A DNA stretch of 64,000 nt from Streptomyces sp. PH10-H1 (GCF_030063355.1 NZ_JASISZ010000010.1:1-64000); one strand, 5' to 3'; shown: positions 40,391-48,807, numbered from the stretch's first letter. Program-made: numbers and translations. The notes: generated by a model not told the origin, from the sequence alone.

Positions 40391-40573
40391 ATGAAGACCA
40401 CCATGCTGTTCCGTCCGATCGCCAACCCGCGCCGCACGACCCTCATGCACCTCAAGGATGCCGAGGAGCTGCAGGCCCCGGTGATCGCGGCCGAGGACGT
40501 CATCATGGAGGCGCTGCCGCAGCAGACCGCCAACCCGCGCCGCACGATCCTCATGGACGCGCCCACCGCCTGA
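40391..40573 (+). CDS. 60-residue protein with duplicated ANPRRT-x-LM motif, unknown function
   Basis: This compact ORF has nearly every third codon base G or C, a strong coding sign. The peptide carries ANPRRTTLM near residues 12-20 and ANPRRTILM near residues 48-56, joined by an acidic segment rich in Glu/Asp (DAEELQAPVIAAEDVIMEA). The two 27-base segments (40421-40447 and 40529-40555) differ at one base. GAGG about 12 bases before the ATG is a weak ribosome-binding site. It is divergent from conservon 2 and 130 bp upstream of the FAH-family gene. I do not recognise a family. A regulatory peptide, precursor peptide or partner of the conservon are all unproven options. Confidence 0.6.
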   Translation: MKTTMLFRPIANPRRTTLMHLKDAEELQAPVIAAEDVIMEALPQQTANPRRTILMDAPTA

Positions 40574-40700
40574 TCGCACGTTCCGATCGCCGGCAGGGCA
40601 GGGCGGGAAGCACGGGGCGGGAAATCGGCGGGGAGCGCCCGGGGCCTCACGTTAATCTGGAGCAATCCAGTCTTCGGCCAGTGAGGGGCAGCAGCTTCCC

Positions 40701-41483
40701 GTGCGCATCGCCAGGTTCTCCATCGACGGCAATGTCGCCTTCGGCGCGGTCGAGGGCGACGCGACCGTCCCCGACGGCCTCGTCCTCGACATCATCAAGG
40801 GCATCCCGTTCGCAGAGTTCGCGCTCTCCGGCACCAAGGTGCCGGTGAGCAAGGTCCGGCTCCTGCCGCCGGTGCTCCCGAACAAGGTCGTCGCCATCGG
40901 CCGCAACTACACCGAGCACGCGGCTGAACTGGGCAATGAGGTCCCCACGGTCCCGATCACCTTCTTCAAGCCGTCCACTTCCGTGGTCGGCCCGGGTGAC
41001 CCGATCGTGTACCCCTCGTTCTCGAACGAGGTGCACCACGAGGCCGAGCTGGCCGTCGTGATCAGCCGGCTGTGCCGCGAGGTCCCGCGCGAACGCGTCA
41101 AGGACGTCATCCTCGGATACACCTGCGCCAATGACGTCACCGCACGGGACGCCCAGCGCGCCGAAGGCCAGTGGGCCCGCGCCAAGGGCTTCGACTCCGC
41201 GTGCCCGCTCGGCCCCTGGATCGAGACCGATCTCGACCCCTCGGACCTCGCGATCACCGCGACGGTCAACGGCGAGCTGCGCCAGGCCGGACGGACCAGC
41301 CAGATGGTCCGCTCCATCGAGGACCTGATCGTGCACATCACCGAGGCGATGACGCTGCTCCCGGGCGACGTCATCCTCACCGGCACCCCCGCAGGCGTAG
41401 GACCGCTCAACGTCGGCGACGAGGTCGCCGTCTCCATCGAAGGCATCGGCACTCTCACCAACAAGGTGATCAAGCGTGGCTAG
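40701..41483 (+). CDS. fumarylacetoacetate hydrolase (FAH) family protein
   Basis: This 260-residue protein is a single FAH domain, like 2-hydroxyhepta-2,4-dienedioate isomerases, acylpyruvases and oxaloacetate decarboxylases. Motifs are [47 protein letters not shown] (metal-binding Glu), [29 protein letters not shown] and [17 protein letters not shown]. The start is GTG 40701 with GAGGGG about 13 bases upstream. Its 3' end overlaps gltX by eight bases, so the two are translationally coupled. The precise substrate is unknown. Confidence 0.88.
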   Translation: MRIARFSIDGNVAFGAVEGDATVPDGLVLDIIKGIPFAEFALSGTKVPVSKVRLLPPVLPNKVVAIGRNYTEHAAELGNEVPTVPITFFKPSTSVVGPGDPIVYPSFSNEVHHEAELAVVISRLCREVPRERVKDVILGYTCANDVTARDAQRAEGQWARAKGFDSACPLGPWIETDLDPSDLAITATVNGELRQAGRTSQMVRSIEDLIVHITEAMTLLPGDVILTGTPAGVGPLNVGDEVAVSIEGIGTLTNKVIKRG

Positions 41484-42954
41484 CGCATCCCCCGTACGTG
41501 TCCGTTTCTGTCCCTCGCCGACCGGTAACCCCCATGTGGGCCTGGTCCGCACCGCCCTGTTCAACTGGGCCTTCGCCCGGCACCACCAGGGCACTCTGGT
41601 CTTCCGCATCGAGGACACCGACGCCGCCCGGGACTCCGAGGAGTCCTACCAGCAGCTGCTCGACTCGATGCGCTGGCTCGGCTTCGACTGGGACGAGGGC
41701 CCCGAGGTCGGCGGCCCGCACGCCCCGTACCGCCAGTCCGAGCGGATGGACATCTACGCGGACGTCGCGAAGAAGCTCCAGGACGCCGGCCACGCCTACG
41801 ACTGCTACTGCACCACGCCCGAGCTGGACGCCCGCCGCGACGCCGCCCGCGCCGCCGGCCGGCCCTCGGGCTACGACGGCCACTGCCGTGACCTCACCGG
41901 TGACCAGGTGGCGGCGTACAAGGCCGAGGGCCGCACCTCGATCGTCCGCTTCCGGATGCCGGACGCGCCGGTCACCTTCACCGACCTGGTGCGCGGCGAG
42001 CTGACCTTCACCCCGGAGAACGTGCCCGACTTCGGCATCGTCCGGGCCAACGGCAAGCCGCTCTACACGCTGGTCAACCCGGTCGACGACGCGCTGATGG
42101 AGATCACCCACGTGCTGCGCGGCGAGGACTTGCTGTCCTCCACCCCGCGGCAGATCGCCCTCTACGGCGCCCTCGCCGCGATCGGCGTCGGCAACGGCAC
42201 CACCCCGGCCTTCGGCCACCTCCCGTACGTCATGGGCGAGGGCAACAAGAAGCTCTCCAAGCGCGACCCGGAGGCCTCGCTCAACCTGTACCGCGAGCGC
42301 GGCTTCCTGCCCGAGGGGCTGCTGAACTACCTGTCGCTGCTCGGCTGGTCGCTGGCCGAGGACCGGGACCTGTTCTCGATGGACGAGATGGTCGCCGCCT
42401 TCGACATCAAGGACGTCAACGCCAACCCGGCGCGCTTCGACCTCAAGAAGTGCGAGCACATCAACGCCGAGCACCTGCGCATGCTGGACGTGAAGACGTT
42501 CATGGCGGCCTGCACCCCGTGGCTGAAGGCCCCGTTCGCGCCCTGGGCGCCCGAGGCGTTCGACCAGGCGGCCTTCGAGGAGATCGCCCCGCACGCCCAG
42601 ACCCGCCTCACCGTCCTCTCGGACATCACAGCCAATGTCGACTTCCTCTTCCTCGATGAGCCCGTGCGGGACGAGGCGTCCTGGCAGAAGGCGATGAAGG
42701 AGGGCTCCGACGCCCTGCTGCGCACCGCCCGCGCCAAGCTCGCCGACGCCGAGTGGGCGGCCGAGCCGCTCAAGGCCGCCGTTCTGGCGGCCGGCGAGGA
42801 GCACGGCCTGAAGCTCGGCAAGGCCCAGGCGCCGGTCCGCGTCGCGGTCACCGGCCGCACGGTCGGCCTGCCGCTCTTCGAGTCCCTCGAGGTGCTGGGC
42901 CGGGAGCGCACCCTGGCCCGTATCGACGCCGCCCTGGCCGAACTCGCCGCCTAG
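41476..42954 (+). CDS. gltX: glutamyl-tRNA synthetase
   Basis: This 492-residue class I synthetase charges tRNA-Glu and probably tRNA-Gln, which is then amidated by GatCAB as in most actinobacteria. The HIGH-like motif is in [21 protein letters not shown], and the KMSKS-like motif is [11 protein letters not shown]. The anticodon-binding region follows ([19 protein letters not shown]). GTG 41476 overlaps the FAH gene. It is closed by a palindromic terminator at 42992, and tRNA-Glu and tRNA-Gln genes lie just downstream, a striking functional neighbourhood. Confidence 0.96.
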   Translation: MASASPVRVRFCPSPTGNPHVGLVRTALFNWAFARHHQGTLVFRIEDTDAARDSEESYQQLLDSMRWLGFDWDEGPEVGGPHAPYRQSERMDIYADVAKKLQDAGHAYDCYCTTPELDARRDAARAAGRPSGYDGHCRDLTGDQVAAYKAEGRTSIVRFRMPDAPVTFTDLVRGELTFTPENVPDFGIVRANGKPLYTLVNPVDDALMEITHVLRGEDLLSSTPRQIALYGALAAIGVGNGTTPAFGHLPYVMGEGNKKLSKRDPEASLNLYRERGFLPEGLLNYLSLLGWSLAEDRDLFSMDEMVAAFDIKDVNANPARFDLKKCEHINAEHLRMLDVKTFMAACTPWLKAPFAPWAPEAFDQAAFEEIAPHAQTRLTVLSDITANVDFLFLDEPVRDEASWQKAMKEGSDALLRTARAKLADAEWAAEPLKAAVLAAGEEHGLKLGKAQAPVRVAVTGRTVGLPLFESLEVLGRERTLARIDAALAELAA

Positions 42955-42991
42955 CGCCGTGACCGGCCGTCTTTCGGCCGCGTAGTCCTCG

Positions 42992-43031
42992 AGCGCCGTA
43001 CGGGCTGAATTCAGCCCGTACGGCGCTTTTC
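42992..43031 (+). terminator. gltX terminator, 36-bp perfect palindrome with U-run
   Basis: Arms 42992-43009 and 43010-43027 are exact inverted copies around GGGCTGAATTCAGCCC, followed by TTTT. The core equals that of the palindrome at 3956-4001. Confidence 0.85.
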
Positions 43032-43034
43032 GGC

Positions 43035-43395
43035 GTCCGGCGCCGCGACCGGGTGCGGGAGTTCCCGGGTGAGCCGCTGAGCGGCGCTGAGGCGCCGGAG
43101 TGGTTCCAGCGCCATGTGTCGCACTTCGAGGCCGCCTGGGGCCTGTTCCCGGACACCTTGCCCGTGCTGGAGGTGCTGGCGCCCGGCTGCCGGAAGGGAG
43201 TCCTGTCGAATTCCAGCGCTGCCCACCAGGAGCGCAAGCTGCGCACGCCGGGACAGCGGCACCACTTCGAGGTGCTGCTCCGCGCGGCCGAGGTGGGCGT
43301 CGGCAAGCCCGCCGCCGGGGCGTTCCTGGCGGGCTGCGCGGCGCTGGGCCCGCCGCCGGCCGAGGTGGCGTACGTGGACCGGGCCGCTGGCCGCG
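43035..43395 (+). pseudogene. HAD-superfamily hydrolase remnant
   Basis: The reading frame through GTG 43053 resembles the middle of a HAD phosphatase: FEAAWGLFPDTLPVLEVL, the motif II region GVLSNSSAAHQERKL, FEVLLRAAEVGVGKPAAGAF (motif III lysine) and PPPAEVAYVD. The N-terminal nucleophile motif DxDxT is absent because the terminator of gltX occupies that place. The C-terminal GD motif is lost as AYVDRAAGREY runs into non-coding sequence ahead of the tRNAs. The gene is therefore cut at both ends and unlikely to be active. Confidence 0.75.
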
Positions 43396-43492
43396 AATAC
43401 CGGTTTTGGAGCCCCGTCTCCCATCGGGTAATGTTCTTCCTGCGCCGCCCAAGCGGGCCGAAAGGCCAGGCGGGGCAGCGCAACATCAAACA

Positions 43493-43510
43493 AACCCCCA
43501 GCAGGGGGTT
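43493..43510 (+). other. small hairpin just ahead of the tRNA cluster
   Basis: AACCCCC pairs with GGGGGTT across AGCA, ending ten bases before the first tRNA-Gln. It may be a processing or attenuation element, or chance. Confidence 0.3.
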
Positions 43511-43519
43511 GTGTTTTGG

Positions 43520-43591
43520 TGGGGTATGGTGTAATTGGCAACACGAGGGTTTCTGGTTCCCTTATTCTAGGTTCGAGTCCTGGTACCCCAG
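43520..43591 (+). tRNA. tRNA-Gln (CTG), variant copy
   Basis: A full 72-base cloverleaf: acceptor TGGGGTA/TACCCCA, anticodon loop TTCTGGT (CTG), T-loop TTCGAGT. It differs from the second tRNA-Gln (43832) at two bases: A for G in the D-loop before CAC, and T for G in the variable loop (TATT against TAGT). Stems are intact, so it may function. Confidence 0.9.
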
Positions 43592-43612
43592 CGCAATACC
43601 AAACAAGTGCGA

Positions 43613-43685
43613 GCCCCCGTTGTGTAGCGGCCTAGCACGCTGCCCTCTCACGGCAGTAGCGCCGGTTCGAATCCGGTCGGGGGTA
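43613..43685 (+). tRNA. tRNA-Glu (CTC), copy 1
   Basis: A 73-base cloverleaf: acceptor GCCCCCG/CGGGGGT, anticodon stem CTGCC/GGCAG with loop CTCTCAC (anticodon CTC), T-loop TTCGAAT. CCA is not encoded. Confidence 0.95.
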
Positions 43686-43746
43686 CAGATCCTTCTCTCC
43701 GTCGCCTTCGGGTCGCACCCGGCCGTGACGATGCAGGATCGCTAGG

Positions 43747-43819
43747 GCCCCCGTTGTGTAGCGGCCTAGCACGCTGCCCTCTCACGGCAGTAGCGCCGGT
43801 TCGAATCCGGTCGGGGGTA
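43747..43819 (+). tRNA. tRNA-Glu (CTC), copy 2
   Basis: Identical in sequence to the copy at 43613-43685. Anticodon CTC in loop CTCTCAC. Confidence 0.95.
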
Positions 43820-43831
43820 CTTGACACACCA

Positions 43832-43903
43832 TGGGGTATGGTGTAATTGGCAGCACGAGGGTTTCTGGTTCCCTTAGTCTAGGTTCGAGTCCTGGTACCC
43901 CAG
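43832..43903 (+). tRNA. tRNA-Gln (CTG), standard copy
   Basis: A 72-base cloverleaf with acceptor TGGGGTA/TACCCCA and anticodon CTG. It carries the D-loop and variable-loop bases that the first copy has changed. Confidence 0.95.
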
Positions 43904-43932
43904 CGCAGTAACGTATGGCAAAGCAAGTGCGA

Positions 43933-44005
43933 GCCCCCGTTGTGTAGCGGCCTAGCACGCTGCCCTCTCACGGCAGTAGCGCCGGTTCGAATCCGGTCGG
44001 GGGTA
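43933..44005 (+). tRNA. tRNA-Glu (CTC), copy 3
   Basis: Identical to the two other tRNA-Glu copies. Preceded by AAGTGCGA, as is copy 1, showing that a Gln-Glu unit was duplicated. Confidence 0.95.
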
Positions 44006-44010
44006 CGTAA

Positions 44011-44046
44011 GGAAGAGGCCCTCCGCAACAGCGGAGGGCCTCTTCC
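44011..44046 (+). terminator. terminator of the tRNA cluster
   Basis: GGAAGAGGCCCTCCGC (44011-44026) pairs perfectly with its complement (44031-44046) across AACA. Confidence 0.85.
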
Positions 44047-44048
44047 CG

Positions 44049-44090
44049 TTTCCCGCCGGTCCGGCCGGCTTTCCCGCCGGTCCGGCCGGC
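44049..44090. repeat. 21-bp tandem duplication
   Basis: Two exact copies of a 21-base unit (TTTCCCGCCGGTCCGGCCGG plus C) at 44049-44069 and 44070-44090, between the tRNA terminator and the MerR gene end. Confidence 0.9.
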
Positions 44091-44104
44091 CTCGTAGGAC
44101 CGTC

Positions 44105-44752
44105 TCAACCGCCCGCGCCGAAGCGGCGGTTGGACTCCTCGGCCTCCGCCAGCCGGCGCAGGCTCAGCAGCACCGGCTCGTAGAGCACGGTGAGCGCGAC
44201 GGCCGCCTCGACCTGTTCGAGGGGGGTGGTGAACTCCTCGACGAGATCCAGGTCGGCGACGGCCAGTTGGGCCGCGGACCGGGCGTACGGTGCCAAGTGC
44301 CCGGCGTCGCAGGGGTATCCGAGCCGGGCCAGCGCGGCCACCGCCGCCACGAGCGTCCGCCAGGCGGGAGAACTGTCGCCCACGTCCCGGCATTCGGACC
44401 AGCCGAGCCGCTCCATGAGCAGTCCCACCTCCTGCCGCGCGATGACGGTCGCCGGATCGTCCTCGTCCGGCTCCGGACCGTGCGGCAGCGCCCGTACGGC
44501 CGCACCCAGCCGCATGTTCTGGTCCAGTGACTCGTCCTCGACGGCGGCCAGCACCTGGCGCGCGGTGGCGACCGGCATCTTGCCGACCTGGATCAGGGCG
44601 CGCACGAGGCGCAGCCGCCGCAGGTGGTCGTCGCCGTACTCGGCCTGGGTGGCGGTGATCCGGCGGCCCGGGGGCATCAGCTGCTCCCGCAGGTAGTACT
44701 TGATCGTCGCGGCGGGCACTCCGCTGCGCTCACTCAATTGCGCCAGCCGCAT
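44105..44752 (-). CDS. MerR-family transcriptional regulator
   Basis: This 215-residue regulator has an N-terminal MerR winged helix: MRLAQLSERSGVPAATIKYYLREQLMPPG with ATQAEYGDDHLRRLRLVRALIQ. A C-terminal helical domain of unknown ligand follows, LVEEFTTPLEQVEAAVALTV. ATG 44752; AGAAGGG and AAGAGG occur close upstream. The promoter region shared with the divergent DUF4188 gene carries two near-identical palindromes, which are likely its operators. It probably autoregulates and controls the DUF4188 gene. Confidence 0.9.
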   Translation of the reverse strand: MRLAQLSERSGVPAATIKYYLREQLMPPGRRITATQAEYGDDHLRRLRLVRALIQVGKMPVATARQVLAAVEDESLDQNMRLGAAVRALPHGPEPDEDDPATVIARQEVGLLMERLGWSECRDVGDSSPAWRTLVAAVAALARLGYPCDAGHLAPYARSAAQLAVADLDLVEEFTTPLEQVEAAVALTVLYEPVLLSLRRLAEAEESNRRFGAGG

Positions 44753-44768
44753 CCTCTTGCGCCCTTCT

Positions 44769-44811
44769 TTGGATAGTGGCACTATCCAAACATGGATAGT
44801 GCCACTATCCA
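44769..44811. promoter_or_regulatory. tandem MerR operator, two near-identical palindromes
   Basis: TTGGATAGTG-G-CACTATCCAA (44769-44789) is followed by TGGATAGTG-C-CACTATCCA (44793-44811); both are perfect around one central base. Centres are 23 bp apart, about two helical turns. They occupy the gap between the MerR gene and the divergent gene. Confidence 0.8.
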
Positions 44812-44836
44812 ATACGTCGAGGCCGGGGGATCCACC

Positions 44837-45328
44837 ATGACTGCCAAGCCGATCGAGGGCCGGACCACCGCCGACGCCGGGGGCGAGGTGATCGTCTTCA
44901 TCATCGGGATGCGGATCAACAACTTCCTGGCCGTGCGCAGCTGGTGGCCGGTGTTCACCGCGATGCCGCGCATGCTGAAGGAACTGTCGGGGGAGAAGGG
45001 CAGCGGCCTGCTGGGTTTCCGGGGCCGGCCCGGATTCCCGCGCGTCTTCGAAGTGATCCAGTACTGGGAATCGCGCGAGAAACTGCTCGCCTACGCGTCG
45101 GACCAGAACGGCGAGCACCGCCCCGCGTGGGCGGCCTTCAACCGGCGTGCGCGGGCCGGCAAGAACAAGGTCGGCTTCTTCCACGAGACCTATGTCGTGC
45201 CCGTCGGCGGCCATGAGTCGATCTACGTCAACATGCCGGAGTACGGCCTGGGCGAGGCCACCGGTGTGGTCCCGGTGGGCCGGCGGGGCGAGAGCGCCGC
45301 GGACCGCCTGGCGTACCGGGCGGGCTGA
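44837..45328 (+). CDS. DUF4188-family protein (monooxygenase-like fold)
   Basis: This 163-residue protein has the family patterns VIVFIIGMRINNFLAVRSWWPV, MPRMLKELSGEKGSGLLGF, VIQYWESREKLLAYA, HRPAWAAFNRRAR and GFFHETYVVPVGGHESIYVNMP. The ferredoxin-like (dimeric alpha-beta barrel) fold is shared with small monooxygenases and haem dehydratases. ATG 44837 with GGGGGA six bases upstream is chosen; the ATG at 44792 lies inside the operator. It is likely induced through the divergent MerR protein. The substrate is unknown. Confidence 0.85.
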   Translation: MTAKPIEGRTTADAGGEVIVFIIGMRINNFLAVRSWWPVFTAMPRMLKELSGEKGSGLLGFRGRPGFPRVFEVIQYWESREKLLAYASDQNGEHRPAWAAFNRRARAGKNKVGFFHETYVVPVGGHESIYVNMPEYGLGEATGVVPVGRRGESAADRLAYRAG

Positions 45329-45361
45329 CAGCCACGGCGACGCCTGCGGGCGGATGACCAT

Positions 45362-45404
45362 GCACGGACGCCGGGGGCCTGGACCGGGCCCCCGGCGTCC
45401 GTGC
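45362..45404. terminator. bidirectional terminator between the DUF4188 gene and ndgR
   Basis: Perfect 18-bp arms (45362-45379 and 45387-45404) between converging genes. Confidence 0.85.
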
Positions 45405-45438
45405 GTGCCGGGATGGTGCGGGTCCGCGGTCGGCCGCG

Positions 45439-46155
45439 TCAGCCGTTGCGGCGCAGCGCCTCCGAGAGCCGTCCTGCGGCGTCGATGACGGCCTGGGCGT
45501 GCATCCGGCCCGGGTGCCGGGTCAGCCGCTCGATCGGTCCGGAGACCGAGACGGCGGCGACCACCCGGTTCGAGGGCCCGCGGACCGGCGCGGAGACCGA
45601 GGCGACGCCCGGCTCGCGCTCGCCGATGGACTGGGCCCAGCCCCGGCGCCGTACGCCGGACAGCGCGGTGGCCGTGAAGCGGGCGCCCTGAAGGCCGCGG
45701 TGCAGCCGTTCGGGCTCCTCCCAGGCCATCAGCACCTGGGCCGCCGAGCCGGCCTTCATCGGCAGCGTGGAGCCGACCGGCACGGTGTCCCGCAGTCCGG
45801 ACAGCCGTTCCGCCGCGGCCACACAGATCCGCATATCGCCTTGGCGGCGGTAGAGCTGGGCGCTCTCGCCGGTCACGTCCCGCAGATGCGTGAGCACCGG
45901 GCCGGCCGTGGCCAGCAGCCGGTCCTCACCCGCCGCGGCGGCGAGTTCCGAGAGCCGGGGGCCGAGGATGAAGCGGCCCTGCATGTCACGGGCGACCAGC
46001 CGGTGATGTTCGAGCGCGACCGCGAGGCGGTGCGCTGTGGGGCGGGCGAGGCCCGTGGCTCCGACAAGCCCGGCCAGGGTGGCCGGGCCGGACTCCAGCG
46101 CGCTGAGCACCAGAGCCGCCTTGTCGAGAACGCCGACGCCGCTAGAGTTGTCCAT
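45439..46155 (-). CDS. ndgR: IclR-family regulator NdgR/AreB
   Basis: This 238-residue IclR protein has an N-terminal winged helix ([43 protein letters not shown]) and a GAF-like effector domain ([46 protein letters not shown]). In Streptomyces, NdgR binds upstream of leuCD and other amino-acid genes and links nitrogen source to leucine and methionine synthesis and antibiotic production. ATG 46155 is chosen; the CAT at 46153 is followed by a short AT-richer promoter region. It is divergent from leuC with a palindrome between, the classic arrangement. Confidence 0.93.
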   Translation of the reverse strand: MDNSSGVGVLDKAALVLSALESGPATLAGLVGATGLARPTAHRLAVALEHHRLVARDMQGRFILGPRLSELAAAAGEDRLLATAGPVLTHLRDVTGESAQLYRRQGDMRICVAAAERLSGLRDTVPVGSTLPMKAGSAAQVLMAWEEPERLHRGLQGARFTATALSGVRRRGWAQSIGEREPGVASVSAPVRGPSNRVVAAVSVSGPIERLTRHPGRMHAQAVIDAAGRLSEALRRNG

Positions 46156-46167
46156 GCAACGATATTC

Positions 46168-46188
46168 GCGTCTCACACTGTGAAACGC
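46168..46188. promoter_or_regulatory. candidate NdgR operator between ndgR and leuC
   Basis: GCGTCTCACA-C-TGTGAAACGC is a 21-bp palindrome with 9 of 10 arm positions matching. It starts 13 bp upstream of the ndgR ATG and could serve both promoters. Confidence 0.65.
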
Positions 46189-46316
46189 AAGTTCAATTTT
46201 CCGGCGCAGCCGTCAGGCTTGGGGGCACACGGCCGGGACGGCGTCCGGAGCGAGGGGACCGGACGGCGCCACATCAGACGAGTAGGCCGGCGGCGACGCC
46301 GGTCGGAGGGACAGCG

Positions 46317-47747
46317 ATGGGTAGGACACTCGCGGAGAAGGTCTGGGACGACCATGTCGTCCGGCACGCCGAGGGCGAGCCCGACCTTCTCTACATCGAT
46401 CTGCACCTGCTGCACGAGGTGACCAGCCCGCAGGCGTTCGACGGCCTGCGGTCGAACGGTCGCGTGGTGCGGCGGACCGATCTGACCATCGCCACCGAGG
46501 ACCACAACACCCCGACCCTCGACATCGACAAGCCGATCGCCGACCCGGTCTCGCGCACCCAGCTGGAGACGCTGCGCAAGAACTGCGCGGAGTTCGGCGT
46601 CCGGCTGCACCCGCTGGGCGATGTCGAGCAGGGCGTCGTCCACGTGGTGGGACCGCAGCTGGGCCTGACCCAGCCCGGCACCACCGTGGTCTGCGGTGAC
46701 AGCCACACCTCCACGCACGGCGCCTTCGGCGCGCTCGCGTTCGGCATCGGCACCAGCCAGGTCGAGCACGTACTGGCCACTCAGACCCTGCCGCTGGCCC
46801 GCCCCAAGACCATGGCGATCACCGTGGGCGGCGCACTGCCGGCCGATGTCACCGCCAAGGACCTGATCCTCGCGATCATCGCGAAGATCGGCACCGGCGG
46901 CGGCCAGGGCTATGTCATCGAATACCGCGGCCCGGCCATCGAGAACCTGTCGATGGAAGCCCGGATGACCGTCTGCAACATGTCGATCGAGGCGGGCGCG
47001 CGGGCCGGCATGATCGCCCCCGACCAGACCACGTTCGACTACCTCGCGGGCCGCGACCACGCGCCGGCGGGCGAGGACTGGGACGCCGCCGTGGCGTACT
47101 GGAAGACGCTGCGCACCGACGACGACGCGGTCTTCGACCACGAGGTCTACATCGACGGCACGTCGCTGGCGCCGTTCGTCACCTGGGGCACCAACCCCGC
47201 CCAGGGCGCCCCGCTGAGCGCCTCGGTGCCGGACCCGGCCTCGTACGACGACCCCAGCGACCGGCTGGCCGCCGAGAAGGCCCTGGAGTACATGGGACTT
47301 CACGCAGGTCAGCCGCTGCGTGAGGTCAAGGTCGACACCGTATTCGTCGGTTCGTGCACCAACGGCCGGATCGAGGACCTGCGCGCCGCCGCGTCGATCG
47401 TCGAAGGCCGGCGGGTGGCCGAAGGCGTCCGCATGCTGGTCGTCCCCGGCTCGGTGCGGGTCGCTCTGCAGGCCGTCGCGGAGGGCCTGGACAAGGTCTT
47501 CACCGAGTCCGGCGCCGAATGGCGGCACGCCGGGTGCTCGATGTGCCTGGGCATGAACCCCGACCAACTCGCGCCTGGTGAGCGCTCCGCGTCCACCTCC
47601 AACCGCAACTTCGAAGGACGGCAGGGCAAGGGCGGCCGTACCCACCTGGTATCGCCGCAGGTCGCCGCCGCTACGGCGGTACTCGGGCACCTCGCTTCGC
47701 CCGCGGACCTGACCGACGCCGACGCCCGTACCGCTGTGGAGGCCTGA
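46317..47747 (+). CDS. leuC: 3-isopropylmalate dehydratase large subunit
   Basis: This 476-residue [4Fe-4S] hydro-lyase subunit isomerises 2- to 3-isopropylmalate together with LeuD. Cluster cysteines are visible in [14 protein letters not shown] and [10 protein letters not shown]. Further motifs are [35 protein letters not shown] and [23 protein letters not shown] 46317 follows GGAGGG by six bases. leuD starts five bases after its stop. NdgR control is expected from the divergent operator. Confidence 0.96.
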   Translation: MGRTLAEKVWDDHVVRHAEGEPDLLYIDLHLLHEVTSPQAFDGLRSNGRVVRRTDLTIATEDHNTPTLDIDKPIADPVSRTQLETLRKNCAEFGVRLHPLGDVEQGVVHVVGPQLGLTQPGTTVVCGDSHTSTHGAFGALAFGIGTSQVEHVLATQTLPLARPKTMAITVGGALPADVTAKDLILAIIAKIGTGGGQGYVIEYRGPAIENLSMEARMTVCNMSIEAGARAGMIAPDQTTFDYLAGRDHAPAGEDWDAAVAYWKTLRTDDDAVFDHEVYIDGTSLAPFVTWGTNPAQGAPLSASVPDPASYDDPSDRLAAEKALEYMGLHAGQPLREVKVDTVFVGSCTNGRIEDLRAAASIVEGRRVAEGVRMLVVPGSVRVALQAVAEGLDKVFTESGAEWRHAGCSMCLGMNPDQLAPGERSASTSNRNFEGRQGKGGRTHLVSPQVAAATAVLGHLASPADLTDADARTAVEA

Positions 47748-47752
47748 CAACG

Positions 47753-48346
47753 ATGGAAGCTTTCACCACACACACCGGCCGGGCCGTACCGCTGCGCCGC
47801 GGCAACGTCGACACCGACCAGATCATCCCGGCCCACTGGTTGAAGAAGGTCACCCGCAACGGCTTCGAGGACGGGCTCTTCGAGGCCTGGCGCAAGGACG
47901 AGACGTTCGTCCTCAACCTGCCCGAGCGGGCGGGTGCGACCGTGCTGGTCGCCGGCCCCGATTTCGGCACCGGCTCGTCCCGCGAGCACGCTGTGTGGGC
48001 GCTGCAGAACTACGGCTTCAAAGCCGTCGTCTCGTCCCGCTTCGCTGACATCTTCCGGGGCAACTCGCTCAAGAACGGCCTGCTCACGGTCGTGCTGCCG
48101 CAGGAGACCGTCGAGCGGCTCTGGAAGCTGACCGAGGCCGACCCGACCGCCGAGGTCACCGTAGATCTGGTCGCCCGCGAGGTGCGCGCCGAGGGCATCA
48201 CCGCCGCGTTCGAGCTGGACGACAACGCCCGCTGGCGGCTGCTGGAGGGGCTGGACGACATCAGCCTGACGCTCGCCAACGAGGGCGACATCACCACCTA
48301 CGAGGCCGGGCGCCCGGCGCACAAGCCGAGCACCGTTCAGCTCTGA
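47753..48346 (+). CDS. leuD: 3-isopropylmalate dehydratase small subunit
   Basis: This 197-residue swivel subunit of isopropylmalate isomerase has [19 protein letters not shown] and [37 protein letters not shown], the standard substrate-specificity loop. It is of the usual length and coupled to leuC. A 15-bp hairpin follows at 48377. Confidence 0.96.
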   Translation: MEAFTTHTGRAVPLRRGNVDTDQIIPAHWLKKVTRNGFEDGLFEAWRKDETFVLNLPERAGATVLVAGPDFGTGSSREHAVWALQNYGFKAVVSSRFADIFRGNSLKNGLLTVVLPQETVERLWKLTEADPTAEVTVDLVAREVRAEGITAAFELDDNARWRLLEGLDDISLTLANEGDITTYEAGRPAHKPSTVQL

Positions 48347-48376
48347 GGGCCCTCAGCCGGCTCCCAGCAGGGATTT

Positions 48377-48411
48377 CGAAGCGCCTTCCGCCGTCCGCGG
48401 AGGGCGCTTCG
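48377..48411 (+). terminator. terminator of the leuCD operon
   Basis: CGAAGCGCCTTCCGC pairs with GCGGAGGGCGCTTCG with one G-U, loop CGTCC. Confidence 0.75.
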
Positions 48412-48429
48412 GCATGCCCGCACCACCGT

Positions 48430-48463
48430 ATTGGCCCTGTCGGGCGAGACATTGGCCCTGTCG
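48430..48463. repeat. 13-bp direct repeat at two-turn spacing
   Basis: ATTGGCCCTGTCG occurs at 48430-48442 and 48451-48463, 21 bp apart (two helical turns), upstream of the 77-residue gene. It may be an operator. Confidence 0.6.
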
Positions 48464-48499
48464 TGCGTGACAACTCACCGCAGATGGCACAATCGGCAT

Positions 48500-48733
48500 A
48501 TGGATCGCGATGGCCAACTCGAGCTCTACGGGGTCCTCGCAGCGCGACTCAAGGAGGCGCACGCACGCGTCGCAAATCTCCAAGTGCCCGATGACGTAAG
48601 GCTGCAGTTGAACCGGAAACTCCTCGTCGTGACCGCCGCGGCCAAGCATGATCTCGCAGGTGCGGCACGGCGTCTGGACGCCTTGATGAGGGAGCTCGAC
48701 GAGGGCGGATTTCTTGATCGAGGAACTGTCTGA
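48500..48733 (+). CDS. 77-residue conserved-looking hypothetical protein
   Basis: A small soluble helical protein: MDRDGQLELYGVLAARLKEA, VPDDVRLQLNRKLLVVTAAAKHDL, RRLDALMRELDEGG. Heptad-like spacing suggests a helical hairpin or coiled coil. There is no ribosome-binding site; CACAAT ends six bases before the ATG and GTGACA lies 15 bp further up, so a leaderless transcript is plausible. It sits between leuCD and hupS in the same direction. No function recognised. Confidence 0.75.
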   Translation: MDRDGQLELYGVLAARLKEAHARVANLQVPDDVRLQLNRKLLVVTAAAKHDLAGAARRLDALMRELDEGGFLDRGTV

Positions 48734-48778
48734 GAGCCGAGTTCGTTGCGGCACAAGGGTGATTCGCCCGTTTCGTAT

Positions 48779-48807
48779 TTGATTTGCGGTATATATCCGC
48801 CTAACGT
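48779..48807 (+). promoter_or_regulatory. probable hupS promoter
   Basis: TTGATT (48779-48784), a 17-bp spacer and TAACGT (48802-48807) form a good sigma-HrdB-type promoter. The spacer holds GCGG-TATATAT-CCGC, a small palindrome. Confidence 0.55.

Noticed and set aside
43520-44005. Integrative element att site at the tRNA array
   Set aside because: No integrase gene and no displaced tRNA 3' end with mobile genes lies alongside; repeats here are whole tRNA duplications.
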